A model generated the notes under the pieces. The model made no database searches and had not been told where the DNA came from. It worked only from the letters and a program-made list of their open reading frames with translations. Both the position numbers and the translations under genes were made by a program. A stretch of DNA of 64,000 bases from contig JAYKKT010000079.1 in NCBI GenBank assembly GCA_036023115.1, positions 12,577,501 through 12,641,500 on the forward strand. Reading direction: 5' to 3'. This document shows, one piece after another, positions 47,690 to 59,702 of this stretch. This stretch comes from Brasenia schreberi (taxonomy: Eukaryota; Streptophyta; Magnoliopsida; Nymphaeales; Cabombaceae). The first letter of the stretch is position 1. Every line of letters starts with the position of its first letter.

Positions 47690-47925
47690 AACATGATGTG
47701 TTGCCCTTTTTTGTGTTAGAAGGGAGGTTGAAGCCTAAAACACACTCACATGCACTCCCCCCGAGAGTCAAACTCCCCGCCAGCAGCAAAGGGGTCAAAG
47801 CACCTATCGGTTGAGCTAATGCTCTCGATGCAGTGAATAATTTTTGTGTTAACACAATGTGGTTGTAAAAGGTTCGACATGGGCTTGGTTCGGGTAACCT
47901 TGTCCTCGTTGACATCCCTTTTGGA
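47690..47925 (-). mobile_element. hAT-like fragment with tRNA-like module, third copy
   Basis: On the minus strand AGGGATGTCAACGAGGACAA (from about 47919) has a hAT-type start and is followed by GGTTACCCGAACC. Then come TTAGCTCAACCGATAGG (A-box-like, near 47819) and GGAGTTTGACTCTCGG (B-box-like, 47776-47761), about 45 bases apart as in a tRNA gene. It lies about 400 bp upstream of the Rab-GAP start codon, in its presumed promoter region and on the opposite strand. Confidence 0.5.
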
Positions 47926-48346
47926 TGGGTGTGGTGTGTACCTCAAATCGGTTATGAAAGGATGTCTACAATCAGTGATAGCTGGTTAATAATACAGTTT
48001 TAGCAACTTTGGTTGATCCACAGGAAAAAACTGGAAGCTTCATATTTTGCATGGATCTTGACAAGGTCCGGATTCATAGAACACAACCATAATACAAGTT
48101 TTGGCTCTCGTGCTTCAGCCCAAAAAGGGCAAAAGGAAGCCATCATTCCACGATGTAGAAGACAGGATTAAAAGACTGGCATGGATCTGTAAAGGTCCAG
48201 CTCCGAAACACCAAAATTCTAATAAAGAATTTGTTGCTTGCTTTTGTATTTTGTTCCTTCGTGCCTCTTGATCAGTTTTGCCACATAAGAGACGAGCCAG
48301 GGAAGGGGAGGCTATGGATGCATAACTTGCAAAAAGGAGTCCGAGG

Positions 48347-51300
48347 ATGAGGAACAACGAGGACGAAGAGAGGAAGGAGAGCTCACCCCCTTTAGATTGG
48401 GGGTTTAATCAGACTCTCAGAAATGTGCAAGGGTAACACTCAAGAAAATATCTACTCAGATTTCGCATTTCACTAAATCCGTCGCTTAGTTAGATTTTTT
48501 AGTTGAAATCTCGTTTTGGAGCGATACCCATGTTGGGAATGAGAATTTTATTAATGACCTCTTCAACCTCTCTTGTCTTGTGTCCGAGTTGGATCTGTTG
48601 GAATTTCATTTACATGGTGACTTGTCTTTTGATGAGATATGATTTAGTAGCTAGATTTATGTTTCGAAATGCACGCACCTTGAGAAATGAAGGTTTTGGC
48701 AAGTTACATCATCTTCTGTTATGTTTTGGGGTTAGCGTTCGTCTTGTTCATGTGTTTTCACTTAATTTTTTCTGATGAATGGTTTTCAATATGTTAGTTT
48801 TTTTCCTTTCCAAAATCGTGATTTTTGGTGAGGGGAATTGGGTTAGATTTGATCTCCTTCAACTAATATGCAGGGCAGTGATCCTTTTCTTTCCTGCCAA
48901 CCTTCTTTTTTGATTCACAAAGGAATGTAGATTGCATCCTGTCAATTTGGATTTAGCGCGAAGACACTTGAAGAATTGATGGAATTCTTTGGTGGTTTAA
49001 GAACGACCATTTTAACGTATAGGACGTTTTGTTGGTGGGCAATTTTGGTTTGGCTTTCATATTTGTGATACGTTTAAACTTTTAATTACCTCGAAGTAAA
49101 TTTTGCATGTTCTGTGGCTTATACACTTCACGGTGTGTGTGTGTGTGGATGTTGGTGTCCAGTGGTACTCTATCAGTGGTGATTCCCTGAGGAAGACAAG
49201 GCTCCTTTTGTGCTACGTATAAGCTTACTTTAGCAACATCTAAATCAAGGCAGCTTATGTGACTGACACAATACACCGTGGAAATTGAGCTGATATTGTG
49301 TATGATCATTATATAGTTCACTGGTTGTTATGTATCTTGATTTTAAGGAAAAGTAGTTGTTATTGTTCACCTTTTACTTCAGTTAATCTTCCTTCATCAT
49401 GAAAGAAGTTTTGCTGCTTGCTGGATTCTTTGATATGTATGCCGTCCAAAATGCTGTTGGAATATCTGTGTTTCCAATTGAATTTTCTAGCAGGTCTAAT
49501 AGTATGCATGTTTCATGTATGATTTTCTAGTTATCTTGTACATTTTCAATGTGAAGTAAGCTAACTTTTTCACTCTACAGTTAACACCATGAAATAATTG
49601 ATATCAATCATGCCCGTTAATATCACGAAGCTGTTATTCTGGATGTGATGTGCTTCTCATTTTCTCAACATGGAAAAAAGATCCTTTATTTCTGGGAACA
49701 TGCATTTTCAGGCACATCAGTGAAGTTTTCTATTCACATCTTCTGAATCATTCTTACATTACCTGTTTTATCACTGCTTCAGCTTTAGATTGTCATGGGA
49801 AGGGTTGGTACTGTTCCATATATATTTTGCCCGTGCCATTTCTTGATATCTTTAGATCTGGTTATGCTTGATTGCATTTGGATTGCTAGTGAAGATCATA
49901 TTCGATTATTCGTCTGATCAGGTTGCTTAAAGGGCGTAGCTTTCCTGGTAAAGTTTTACTAACTCGAAGGTCAGAGCCTCCTCAATTCAGCCCCTCTGAC
50001 AATCCTTTGGACGTCGAGAGTGGTTTGTCAGAAAATGATCTTGTTTATGGTGACAGTGCTGACAGTTTCTATGAGGTAATCTAATGAATTGTACTTTATA
50101 GTTCACTTGTATTCTGTAATATGTAAAGATTATCAGCGCTTTTAACATGCTTCTTGCACTAAACTTTGGTTCGTTCTCACAGGTAGAAAACCAGGGTATT
50201 GGAAATGTTGCAACTAATGCAACTTCACAAAAGTCAAAATCAAGCGTAAGCAGTGATAGTAAATCCAGTGAGCTCATGAAGTCTCCATCTGGCAGTAGAG
50301 CCACTGACTCGGCAAGACTTGCAAAGTTCACAAAAGAATTGTCTGGTCCCACTGTTGTACTAGGTAATAACTCTTTTTCTTTTTGGTAGAAATTGGAAGC
50401 TAGTTTATCCTCTTGAAATATGAGTTTAGTTAGTCTTTTGCGTTGTGTTTATTCATCATTCATGCTTTACTGTTCTCCTGTGAAGAAGTAGAAAATAGTA
50501 AAGCACAAGTTGAACTTACCTTGGCTAATCGGTCGACTGGAAAAGAACCATACAGGGGACATGCAGACCTATGAGGTCTGTGCAACCCTAGTTGGAAATA
50601 CATAAAAGTAGGAAAGAGCAAAATTTCTGATGAGTTAATTTGCATTAATTTTCAACTGACAATACAAAATATTTCGGTCTGGCTTAATCTGTTTCTGCTT
50701 TGGAATTTACTTTTCTTGGATATGCTAGTCAAATATGGCTTGCAGATTAAACTGAAACAGATATACACTCATCTGGGGATCATGTATGGTAGTACTGGTT
50801 AAAGTAGATCACCACCCTAATCATCAATTGTTATATATTGAGATAAATATTTTCCAAATCAGCAACTCAGCTGTATCTATAACGTGCCAAATTCACATGC
50901 ATCAGGGTGAGAGTCAATGTGCATCTTTGTCCTTGGGTTGTTTAACAGTGGCACCGTGGATTTTTGCTTAGTACATAATAAAATGGAGAGAAGAATCACT
51001 ATCTGTAGGCATATCTGATTCTTGATAGGAATTTTGATTCTCATCAAACTAGAGTTTTCATTCCTAGTGAAGTATTTTGTTTCAAAGATTTGCATTTTCT
51101 GGATTTGAGAATTCTTGGAGCGAACAAATTCCATCTTTTGATGCGTGCTTCCAAATTGAGAAACTCAACTTACGCTATTATTGTGAAAACTTCAGAACAT
51201 TCCAATGTACAATGTGCAAACGTTCAAGCACCTTTAACCTTGTCACCTATCTGATGAAAACAATAAATGTCTGAGCTTCAATTGCAGATAAAACAGAAGA

Positions 51301-54300
51301 GACAACATTTGCCTGACTTATAACCTCGGGACTTGTGTTCATGCAATTACAGATGAGTGCGCATGTGTGTAACGTTAAACTTAATTATGGTTAAACATAT
51401 CTATATCAATGAATTGAACTGTTTGCATTTTGTAGAAAAACTGTATTACTTATTGGGGTAAAAGTCACCTTTGAGATCCAAGTATGTAAAATGCGTTAAC
51501 ATGTAATAGGCTTGCTGGGCCTTTAGGCCCAGCAGTACCACCTTGAGGGCCCTTTGGGATTGGCCCTCAAGGGCCAGGTGCTCCCAACGGTTGTATTACT
51601 AGCCGTTGGGACATCCCAACGGTTAGTAATATAGCTTAGGAGAACTTGATAATATGTTTATGAGACTTGAGAATACCTTAGGAAAACTCATTCCCATGAC
51701 GATTTTGTTTTTCAAATAAATTTGATGGAAAAGATGATAATGCTCAAACAAGGTTTCATGAGCATTAAAAAATATCATAATGAGTTTTCTATCTATGGAA
51801 CCAACTTAGGAGTTTTGACAAATTCGAAAAACTTCAAAACATGGATGAATTTTAAGAATATCTTGTTTATATGAGGATTACGAGATGAATTTGAGAACAT
51901 AAGATCCAATTTGATGCATAGAAAATTGAGACCTAAAAGGTATGAGATACTGGCCGATTTAGTTATGAAAGAAACTAGATTGAGAAATATGAGGGAGAAC
52001 AAAGAAACATTTCTTTCCACAAATAGACCTCAAAATTATTTGAAGGCATACAAACCTCCACACACCAAAAATAGTGAAGGAAATGAAAAATTCAAGGGTA
52101 ATGTAATGCTTTGTTCAAACCAGAATATGATTTGTCATTATTGCAAAAAGAGTGGACATATCAAGACCTCATGTCTTCTTTTATTGAGGATGTTTCATCA
52201 AGTGGCTACCCTTGATAACAAGGAAAATGTGCTACCTTCAAGAATAAGGTATGCCATGATTTTTATATTCCAGTGCTTCTTTCCGTATGACAAACGAATA
52301 TAAACTATTAGACAAATGCACACAAGTTAGAGAACAAGTGTTTACGGTCGATGGACCTAAGCTTGGTGATAAAAAAATTGGTAACTTAGAAAATAGTTCC
52401 TTTAAAATACTTCAAGTATGTTTTATACCAAAATTAAACGTTAATCTTCTCTCGGTTTTTCAAATTTGTGATAATGGTTGCACTATTACCTCACCAAATG
52501 GATGTGTTATGCATAATCATCTATCGAAGAAGGTGATTGGGCAAGGATATAGAGAAGGTGGTCTTTAATGAGTTTGGTCTTTGACACAAAAGATTGGGAC
52601 ATCTTGATGTAAGCAAAATGAACAATTGTCCATGGATAAGGACTAATGAAAATAATGATTTTATTTATAAAGATTGTATATTTGGCAAAACACATCATGC
52701 ACCATTTGGTGAAAAAAATCATATAACAAAGAAGACTTTCGAATTAGTGCACTCTGGTGTTTTGGGACCCGTTCCCATAATCTCAAAAGGAGGAGTGACC
52801 TATTATATTATTTTTGTATGATTTCACTCGACGCACTTTGATATATTTTTTGAAACACAAATCAAAAGTTTTTAAAAACTTTTTGATCTTTCACAATATG
52901 ATGAAAACTCAATTTGAAACTAATATCAATATTTTAAGAACTGACTCCGATGGTGAATATCTCTTATATAACTTAAAAAAATATCTTAAAGAACATGAAA
53001 TTTGGCATAAAAAATCTTGTACAAAAACTCTCCAAGAAAATGGTTTAGCTAAAAGAAAACATAGGCATATTATTGAAACCAGTGTTGTCTGACGCGTATC
53101 GTATCGCGTATCGCTGGGCTCCACGATACGGGTGTATCGTATCGTACTTTAATATTAAAAAAATAGAAAAATATTTTAAAAATAAAGAAAAATTAGTAAA
53201 AAAAAAAAGGAAAATTATGGTAATTGCTTTGAATTCATATAATGCAAAGTTTAGTACATATTGATTATTCAACATTGAAAAATTGCATCCAAATTTACAT
53301 ATTTTGAAGCAAAAAATGAAATACATTTATATTTTACATATTGTAAATTTGTATCATGATCATTAACTAAATAATCTTCATCTTCTCCTTGATGAAGATT
53401 CAATGTTTTTCATCACCTTCTGCATCAAAATCAAAATCTTCAGCTCCTTCATGATGTTGTTGCACTCCTTTCAAATTAATCCATGCAATGCCTTCTTCGG
53501 TTAGGAGTGCATTTTCTTCGTTATCTGCCATAATCCACTCATCTAATATATCAAAATTAACAAACTGCTATCTTTGTACATGAAGTTGTCATATTTGCTA
53601 TTTTTCATATGTGAGCAAAACGATGTGCTCCATTTATTTGATTATTGAGTCTATGACACTTCAGTGATGTGATATTGTTACTTGATGATATCCCCTTTTT
53701 CTCTTACTGGAGACTAGCTTTTTAACTAATGCTTGAGCTCTATTTCTCACTTCACAGACTGAGTTAAGCCTCACACACGTTGATCATGTTAACTCAATGG
53801 AAGTCATAGAAGGTGAACCCTAAAATAGTGAAGTTGTGAAATGCCCACTCAATGAACCGAGACAACCAAATTGTTCTTCATTGTTTGCGATTTCATGAAA
53901 TTAGAAATTGGTAGCAGAAATATACCTAAAAGTTGGCAACAGAAAGGGAAATGATTTTGTCACAATTTTTATTTGTTCATAAATTATTCTTATTCAATAA
54001 ATGAAATTATAAACCTGAATTTACATGTTACATACACAACTTACAATCCCAAATAAGCATATCGGAGGATGCCTTGGAGAGAAGTGAAGAGAGGCCAGAA
54101 ACTTGCAAAAAAAAATTTGGAAAAAAATTTGGAAAAAAAATTGATTTTTTTGGCATACAATACAGTACCGTATCGTATCGTGGTACAGTGCGATACGAAT
54201 AACACTGATTGAAACTACTAAAACCCTATTGATAACAAGTAAAATTCCTAAATACTTATGAGTTTTACATCCGTATACTTGATAAATAGGATGTCATCAT

Positions 54301-57300
54301 CTAAACTAAGTAATTGTTCTCCCATTAAAAAATTTTATTCAAATAAACCTAGTTATAATCGGTTAACAATATTTGGATGTAAGTGTTATATTTATACGAA
54401 TGAGAGTGACAAGTTAGGATCCAAAGCTATTGAATGAGTTTTTCTTGGCTATGATATTGATAAAAAAGAGTATAGATGTTACAATCCAAAAGAAGATAAA
54501 CTCTATGTGTCTAGAGACGTCAAATTTATTGAAGATAAGTATTATTATGAATATGAGTAAAAACCCCCCAAGATAGCTATATGTTTTTGGATGAAATCAC
54601 GGATTTAAAGTTACATGACAATGAGGAAACACACAAAAAGTATGGTTCAAGTAGAGTGCGAACCTAGAAATCAAGAAGCTAGGGAAGAAATTATAAGACC
54701 TTTTGAACATTATTACGTAAGAAGAAATAGAGAAAATAACAATATTTCAAGCAAAAGAGTCATAAAACCTTCTCAAATTTTTGTATCTTATGAAACCTTT
54801 CAATCCCAACATAGAAATCACATAGCAATCATATCGAGTATTAATGAACCTAAACACTATGATCAAGCAAAAAATAACTTAGAATGGAGGAAAGCTATGA
54901 ATGATGAACTAGAAACAGTAAAAAGAATGACACTTGGGGTATTGTACTTAAACCCAAAGAAAAGAAAATCATTGGTTGTAGGTAGGTCTATAAGGTCAAA
55001 ACACATAATGATTGATCTATTAAAAGATACAAATCAAGATTAGTAGTTAAGGGGTACTCACAAGAATATGGGATTGACTATGAGGAAACTGTTACTTCCA
55101 TTGCTTGTATGACTATTGTTCACATATTGATTTCTATTTATGCTATTAGAAATTGGGATATATATCAATTGGATGTTAAAAATATTTTTTTGAATGGTAA
55201 TCTTAGTGAAGAAATATATATGGTTCCTCCTTCGGAACTCAATACTTCAAGTGATCATGTCCTTAGACTAAAAAAGGTATTATATGGATTTAAACAAGCC
55301 CCTAAGGTTTTGTTTGATAGATTTGTAAATTCTATGCATACACGGGATTTTTGCTCTCATTATATTGACACTCTTATATTTATAATGATAACTGATGCAT
55401 GTATCGTGATCCTACGTTTATATATAGATGTATGATCATCACTGGAAGTGATGAGAATGGGATATTGCAAATCAAAAGAGACCATGAAGAATTTGAAATG
55501 AAGGATCTAGGTGTACTTAGTTACTTCTTAGGAATAAAAGTAACTTGTAATTATAGAGGTTATTTTATATCACAAACAAAATTTAGTAGTGATGTTAACA
55601 GGTCAGAATTGATAAATGACAAGAAGGTGACCACGCCGGAGGTGATGGGGACCAAATTGAGAACTACAGACGGAGAAAAATTAGAAGATCCCATTCTTTA
55701 TATACAAATGATAGGAGCTTTGACGTATCTTATCATCATTCAACCAGACATAACACATGCATTACATGTGATAAGTCAATTTCAACAAGCTCCCATCAGT
55801 ATACACATGAGTGTTGTTATGTGAATTGTTAGATACATAAAAGATAAAGGACACACTTGAAAGAGGGATCATTTTAACCTCATAGTCTTCTATTAAATTA
55901 ACTGCCTATACTGATGTTGATTAAGGATGGGGATGTCAATGATAGACATTCCACCACTGGGTTTTGTGTGTTTTTAAGTGATTCTCTGATCTCTTGGAGA
56001 CGTAAGAAGCAACAAAAGGTGTTCTCATCTACGGAGGCAGAATATAGAGCCATGGTCACTACAACAACTTAGATATTATGAATCACCGAACTACTAGCAA
56101 ACATAGAGGTTGCTTTGGAGAAACCTATATAATTACTTTGTGACAACAAAAGCGCCATGTATATTGCTTCGAACAATACATTCCTTGAACAAACAAAGCA
56201 CATTGAGATTGACTGTCACTATATTCGGGAGGACTGTTTGAAGAAGTTGAATTGATGTTATGTCCTTTCAGAGCTACAACTAGGAGATTTTTTTACAAAG
56301 TCTTTGCCAACCCCTAGATTTATATTTTTGTTGGATAAACATTCGGTATACACCGCAAGTTTGAGGGGGTGTTAACATGTAATAGGCTTGTTGGCCCTTT
56401 AGGGCCCAATAGTACGACCTTGAGGCCCTTTAGGGCCCAATAGTACGACCTTGAGGGTCCTTTGAGACTGGCCAGGTGCTCCCAATGGTTGTATTACTAG
56501 CTGTTGGGACATCTCAATGGCTAGTAATATAGTAATTGGGAATAGTTGCTTTCTTGTTCTCTCATTCATTGTAATAAATCCTCCATAAATAGAGGATGTT
56601 GAGCATGAAATAAATTAGTTTTGGTGTGCTCACTTGACTTGTTTAGTATTGTGTATATTCAGTTTGGCTTATGCACAAAGTTTTTGGTGATTTGATTTGT
56701 AGAAGATCTTTGTGAACATTGGTGTTTGACTTTGTGGATATTATGAGTTACATCGTAGTGCTATTTTCACAAATGTACTTCCTAACTTTTTGCAAAATAT
56801 TTGGGTCTTTGGTTTCTCAAAACTAAGGAATTTGATTCCAAAAAGTAATCATGCTTTTCAAAAGAATATGGATTTCTTGTATGAGTGTTTTGATAATTTC
56901 ATATTGAGTGCATATATGTTTAAGATAATTAAGTTAATATTCATATACCTACATTGGTTGATATGCTTGCTCACTCTTTTACCATGAAATCTTATCAAAA
57001 TTTGGTTGCCCACATTGTAGATGCACTACGTCAGCTTGCTTGGAGTGGTGTGCCACCATATCTGCGTCCTAGTGTATGGAGGCTTCTTTTGGTAGGTGCC
57101 AGAACATTTCATCCTTTCCTCATGGCCACATGAAAATAATCTGTAAATTAAAACTAAAGCTATCTGCAAGAAAAAAGGTGTCTAAAGAATAACTTTATAA
57201 GTCCCCTTCTTCTTCTTTCCGAATAGTTGCTTGTGCATGTCCCTGTAAACTTGTCACCCTTCTAGTGGTTGCATAGTGCCATTATTGTTCTGCATTCTTG

Positions 57301-58182
57301 TATATTTCTTGAGGAAAAGGCTGTCCTTGTTCAAATATATTTAGTTTTCCCTCAAACTTTTAATATTTGTCATGCACTGATTATATGCCTTTCTTTTGTA
57401 GTTTCTTCCTTTGTAACTGGAGAATTTTAGAATATGGTGATCATGTGACGTTTTTCACTATCTGAATAGTTATTCCTTCCATCTATTCCGAGCATGTCTA
57501 TACATGTAGCTTTCCTGTATCTTTTAGGTTTCAAGTGACATATTTAGAAGAAAATATTTCCTATCCATGGAGTGATGCGGTGACAGCTGGAGACCCTCAA
57601 CGTCAGACAACCTGATTGTGTTCTAGCAATGCACATGTGCTTTTTCTGGCACCTACGTATTTCTATGGGTTTCCCATAAATTGCTCTCTTGAAACTCCAT
57701 GCTGACCAATTTGAATTCTTATATTTGGCTTAGTTTCTTGGTGAAATCTAATAGCTTCTGCATTTGTATTACTAGCTTAAAAAGAACTTTTATGTATTAA
57801 AGTTTTTATCAACACTCTTCATTGTTTATTTGAAGTTTGAAACGTGAACTGACTACAGGGATATGAACCCCCTAATTCAGATAGAAGGGATGGTGTTTTG
57901 ATGCGTAAGCGTGTTGAGTACATGGATTGTGTTTCACAGTACTATGACATTCCTGATAGTGAACGCTCAGATGAGGAGATTAATATGCTTCGACAGGTGA
58001 ACTTGGTTTCTTGCCCAAATTAACCTTTCCCTCACCCTTCGCTTTCCATTCCTCATCCTCTCACTTATTTTTCTTCTCTTTTGATGGTAGATAGCTGTGG
58101 ACTGTCCCAGGACTGTACCTGATGTTGCTTTCTTTCAGCAAGCAGAGGTCCAAAAATCTTTGGAACGAATACTATACACATG
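48347..58182 (+). CDS. TBC1D22/GYP1-type Rab GTPase-activating protein, 5' part of gene (exons 1-6)
   Basis: Six exons join in phase: 48347-48432, 49922-50075, 50183-50363, 57021-57091, 57859-57996 and 58091-58182. All introns are GT..AG. They give 240 codons plus 2 bases with no stop. The start ATG leads into [16 protein letters not shown], then [20 protein letters not shown], a Ser-rich linker, [17 protein letters not shown], and the TBC start [20 protein letters not shown]. Next are [34 protein letters not shown] and [12 protein letters not shown]. The last holds IxxDxxR (residues 211-217), whose Arg is the catalytic finger for GTP hydrolysis on Rab. This order matches plant Ypt/Rab-GAPs of the gyp1p family (Golgi traffic). 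The exon after LERILYTW and the YxQ glutamine finger are not in the window; the gene continues past the right edge. Intron 3 (6.66 kb) and the last intron (over 5.8 kb) are swollen by transposons. The open frame argues for a functional gene. Confidence 0.92.
51494..51637 (+). mobile_element. truncated copia 5' LTR in intron 3 of the Rab-GAP gene
   Basis: CGTTAACATGTAATAGGCTT through GGTTAGTAATATAG matches the first 150 bases of the LTR at 56370, with one change at the first base. The rest of the LTR and the primer-binding site are deleted, and the sequence jumps into gag. Confidence 0.8.
51640..56369 (+). pseudogene. copia gag-pol relic in intron 3 of the Rab-GAP gene
   Basis: The order on the plus strand is: gag with zinc knuckle [14 protein letters not shown] (about 52133-52174); pre-integrase region (about 52290-52620, [14 protein letters not shown]); integrase (about 52680-53072, [35 protein letters not shown]); then, after a hAT insertion, the rest of the integrase (about 54216-54600). 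RT follows (54860-55440: [42 protein letters not shown]) and RNase H to about 56290 ([14 protein letters not shown]). The YVDD region near 55430 is broken by a frameshift. It ends in the polypurine tract TTTGAGGGGG. It lies in the same orientation as the host gene. Confidence 0.85.
53080..54207. mobile_element. non-autonomous hAT element with 8-bp target duplication
   Basis: The 1,128-bp insertion splits the copia integrase. Its ends are inverted: CAGTGTT...AACACTG. It is flanked on both sides by the identical 8-mer ATTGAAAC (53072-53079 and 54208-54215), the hallmark hAT target duplication. Just inside the ends are clusters of GTATCG/CGATAC motifs in both orientations. No transposase frame is present. 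It must have moved in after the copia element was already in the intron. Confidence 0.92.
56370..56770 (+). mobile_element. copia 3' LTR in intron 3 of the Rab-GAP gene
   Basis: TGTTAACATGTAATAGGCTT follows the polypurine tract. A 32-bp stretch (CCCTTTAGGGCCCAATAGTA and on) is duplicated in tandem near 56395-56455. The proposed right end, about 56770, is set by AAATG at 56771-56775, which matches AAATG just before the 5' LTR (51489-51493) and is a candidate 5-bp target duplication. Confidence 0.7.
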
Positions 58183-58539
58183 GTTAGTCACGTTGGTTTC
58201 CTTTTCTGCCCATTTGGTAAGGTGGACTAGTCTATACAAACGGTGCCATAATGTGATCATTTTGAAAAGGAGCTTTTTCACAAAACATGGGACAACATGT
58301 GTTATGAGCTTGTTTTAAACAGGAAAAAGGTTAGGAACATAATGCTAACGTATAAGCTTATTTTCGAAAAGAGAAAATCATTAGTAACATTTCCAACTTG
58401 CCATTGGGATTCCCAAGTATTGTTCAACATAATTTAACTGAATGACTTAGACTTGACTCAACATGAGTTGATTTATTGTCCGATAAACCGGGTGACAGCA
58501 TGATCATGACAACTTTCTAATTTATGTAACATATATATT
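58183..58539 (+). other. intron following exon 6 of the Rab-GAP gene
   Basis: AT-rich intron DNA after the GT donor at 58183. No further Rab-GAP exon was recognised from here to 64000; the stretch is followed by LINE, copia and hAT DNA. Confidence 0.6.
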
Positions 58540-59245
58540 AGGTAAGGAAGGTATTCATGGAAATTATGGTAATTATGTGGGTAAAGAGGCATTAGGATAT
58601 CAAGGTATTTATAGAAATTATAGTTTTGGGGATTTAAATGAGGAAGGTAAAAAAATTGCTAATACAATTTTCAGAAAACAAGATTGAACATTTAATTACT
58701 TAATTACTGATAAGAGTGGCTTGTCATAAACACAAATTGATTATTTTTCCTTTAAGAAGAAAGATAGATTGTGTTGTAAGGATTGCAAGGTAATTTTAGG
58801 AGAAAGCTTAACTACTCAACATTAACTTTTAGTTATAGATTTGCGGGTAAAAAAGTGAGCACAAAGGCAAAGAGTACATAGAGTTTCATACTAAATGGTG
58901 GAACCTCAAAAATAAGAGAGAATATACATTTAAATAGAAAGTTCTTCGAGGATATGCGTGAAATTATGTAGGTACACCTTCTGATATGCAGAATAATATG
59001 ATTATGCATGTTCGGAAAATGATGAAAGATGTGTTGGGTGAATCTAAGGGAGGCATATTGGCACAAAAGGAAGCTTAATGGTGGAGTAAAGTGGTGTAAG
59101 ATAAAATTAAGGCAAAGATGACATATATTACCAATTGTATTATGCCAATAAGACTAGTGAAACTTGGGAGGCTTAGAAGAAAGCAAAGATAGAAGTTAAA
59201 AATGTTGAAGAGATTGGACGCATCATGTAGAAATCTAATATTCAA
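58540..59245 (+). pseudogene. old RTE-clade LINE fragment (endonuclease part)
   Basis: The fragment parallels 60145-60830 of the younger LINE: GTAAAGAGGCATTAGGATAT, then the equivalents of the EEG, SQTQIDYF and TTQH.LLV segments of the AP-endonuclease domain. Many stops and indels are present. It lies in the intron after exon 6 of the Rab-GAP gene, directly upstream of the younger copy and in the same direction. Confidence 0.85.
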
Positions 59246-59534
59246 ATAGTTGTCTTATCATTTGTTTTTAAAGGTACCTTTTAATTCCTTTCATTAATGA
59301 AAATATTCTAATATAGTAGAATGTAGGTTAACTCCGCCCATGTAAGGGATCACCCTTGCATTGCCGGTCCCAAGCCCGGATAAAGGAGGAGGGTTGTGTT
59401 AGGCTTCCGACAGCCAGCGTAAAACTTCGTCGGATTTTCACAACATGGATTACAAAAATTATGAGCATTACTTTGGGGCGTCCCCGCCTAGCGACGTGCT
59501 GCAGAGCCCGAATGCAGTAAGAAGTAAGCAAGGG

Positions 59535-59702
59535 CCACTACATTTTCGCCCGAATGTAGTGAATCAATTGTAGAGAGGGTTCCCAAATCATGGACGGGTG
59601 TGGGTAAAGAAGTTAGTCCCACTACATTGCCGCCCGAATGTAGTGAAAAATTTTCAGAGAGGGTCTCCGCATTTTGATTATGGACGGATGCGGGGGAAGC
59701 TA
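59535..59702. repeat. 84-bp tandem repeat in the LINE 5' region
   Basis: CCACTACATTTTCGCCCGAA at 59535 recurs at 59619 as CCACTACATTGCCGCCCGAA. Both are followed by TGTAGTGAA, AGAGAGGG and GGACGG. Such monomer repeats occur in the promoter region of some LINEs; a promoter role here is inference. Confidence 0.75.

Noticed and set aside
48115..48357. 80-codon minus-strand frame next to Rab-GAP exon 1
   Set aside because: It overlaps the 5' UTR and first codons of the plus-strand gene and has no family match.
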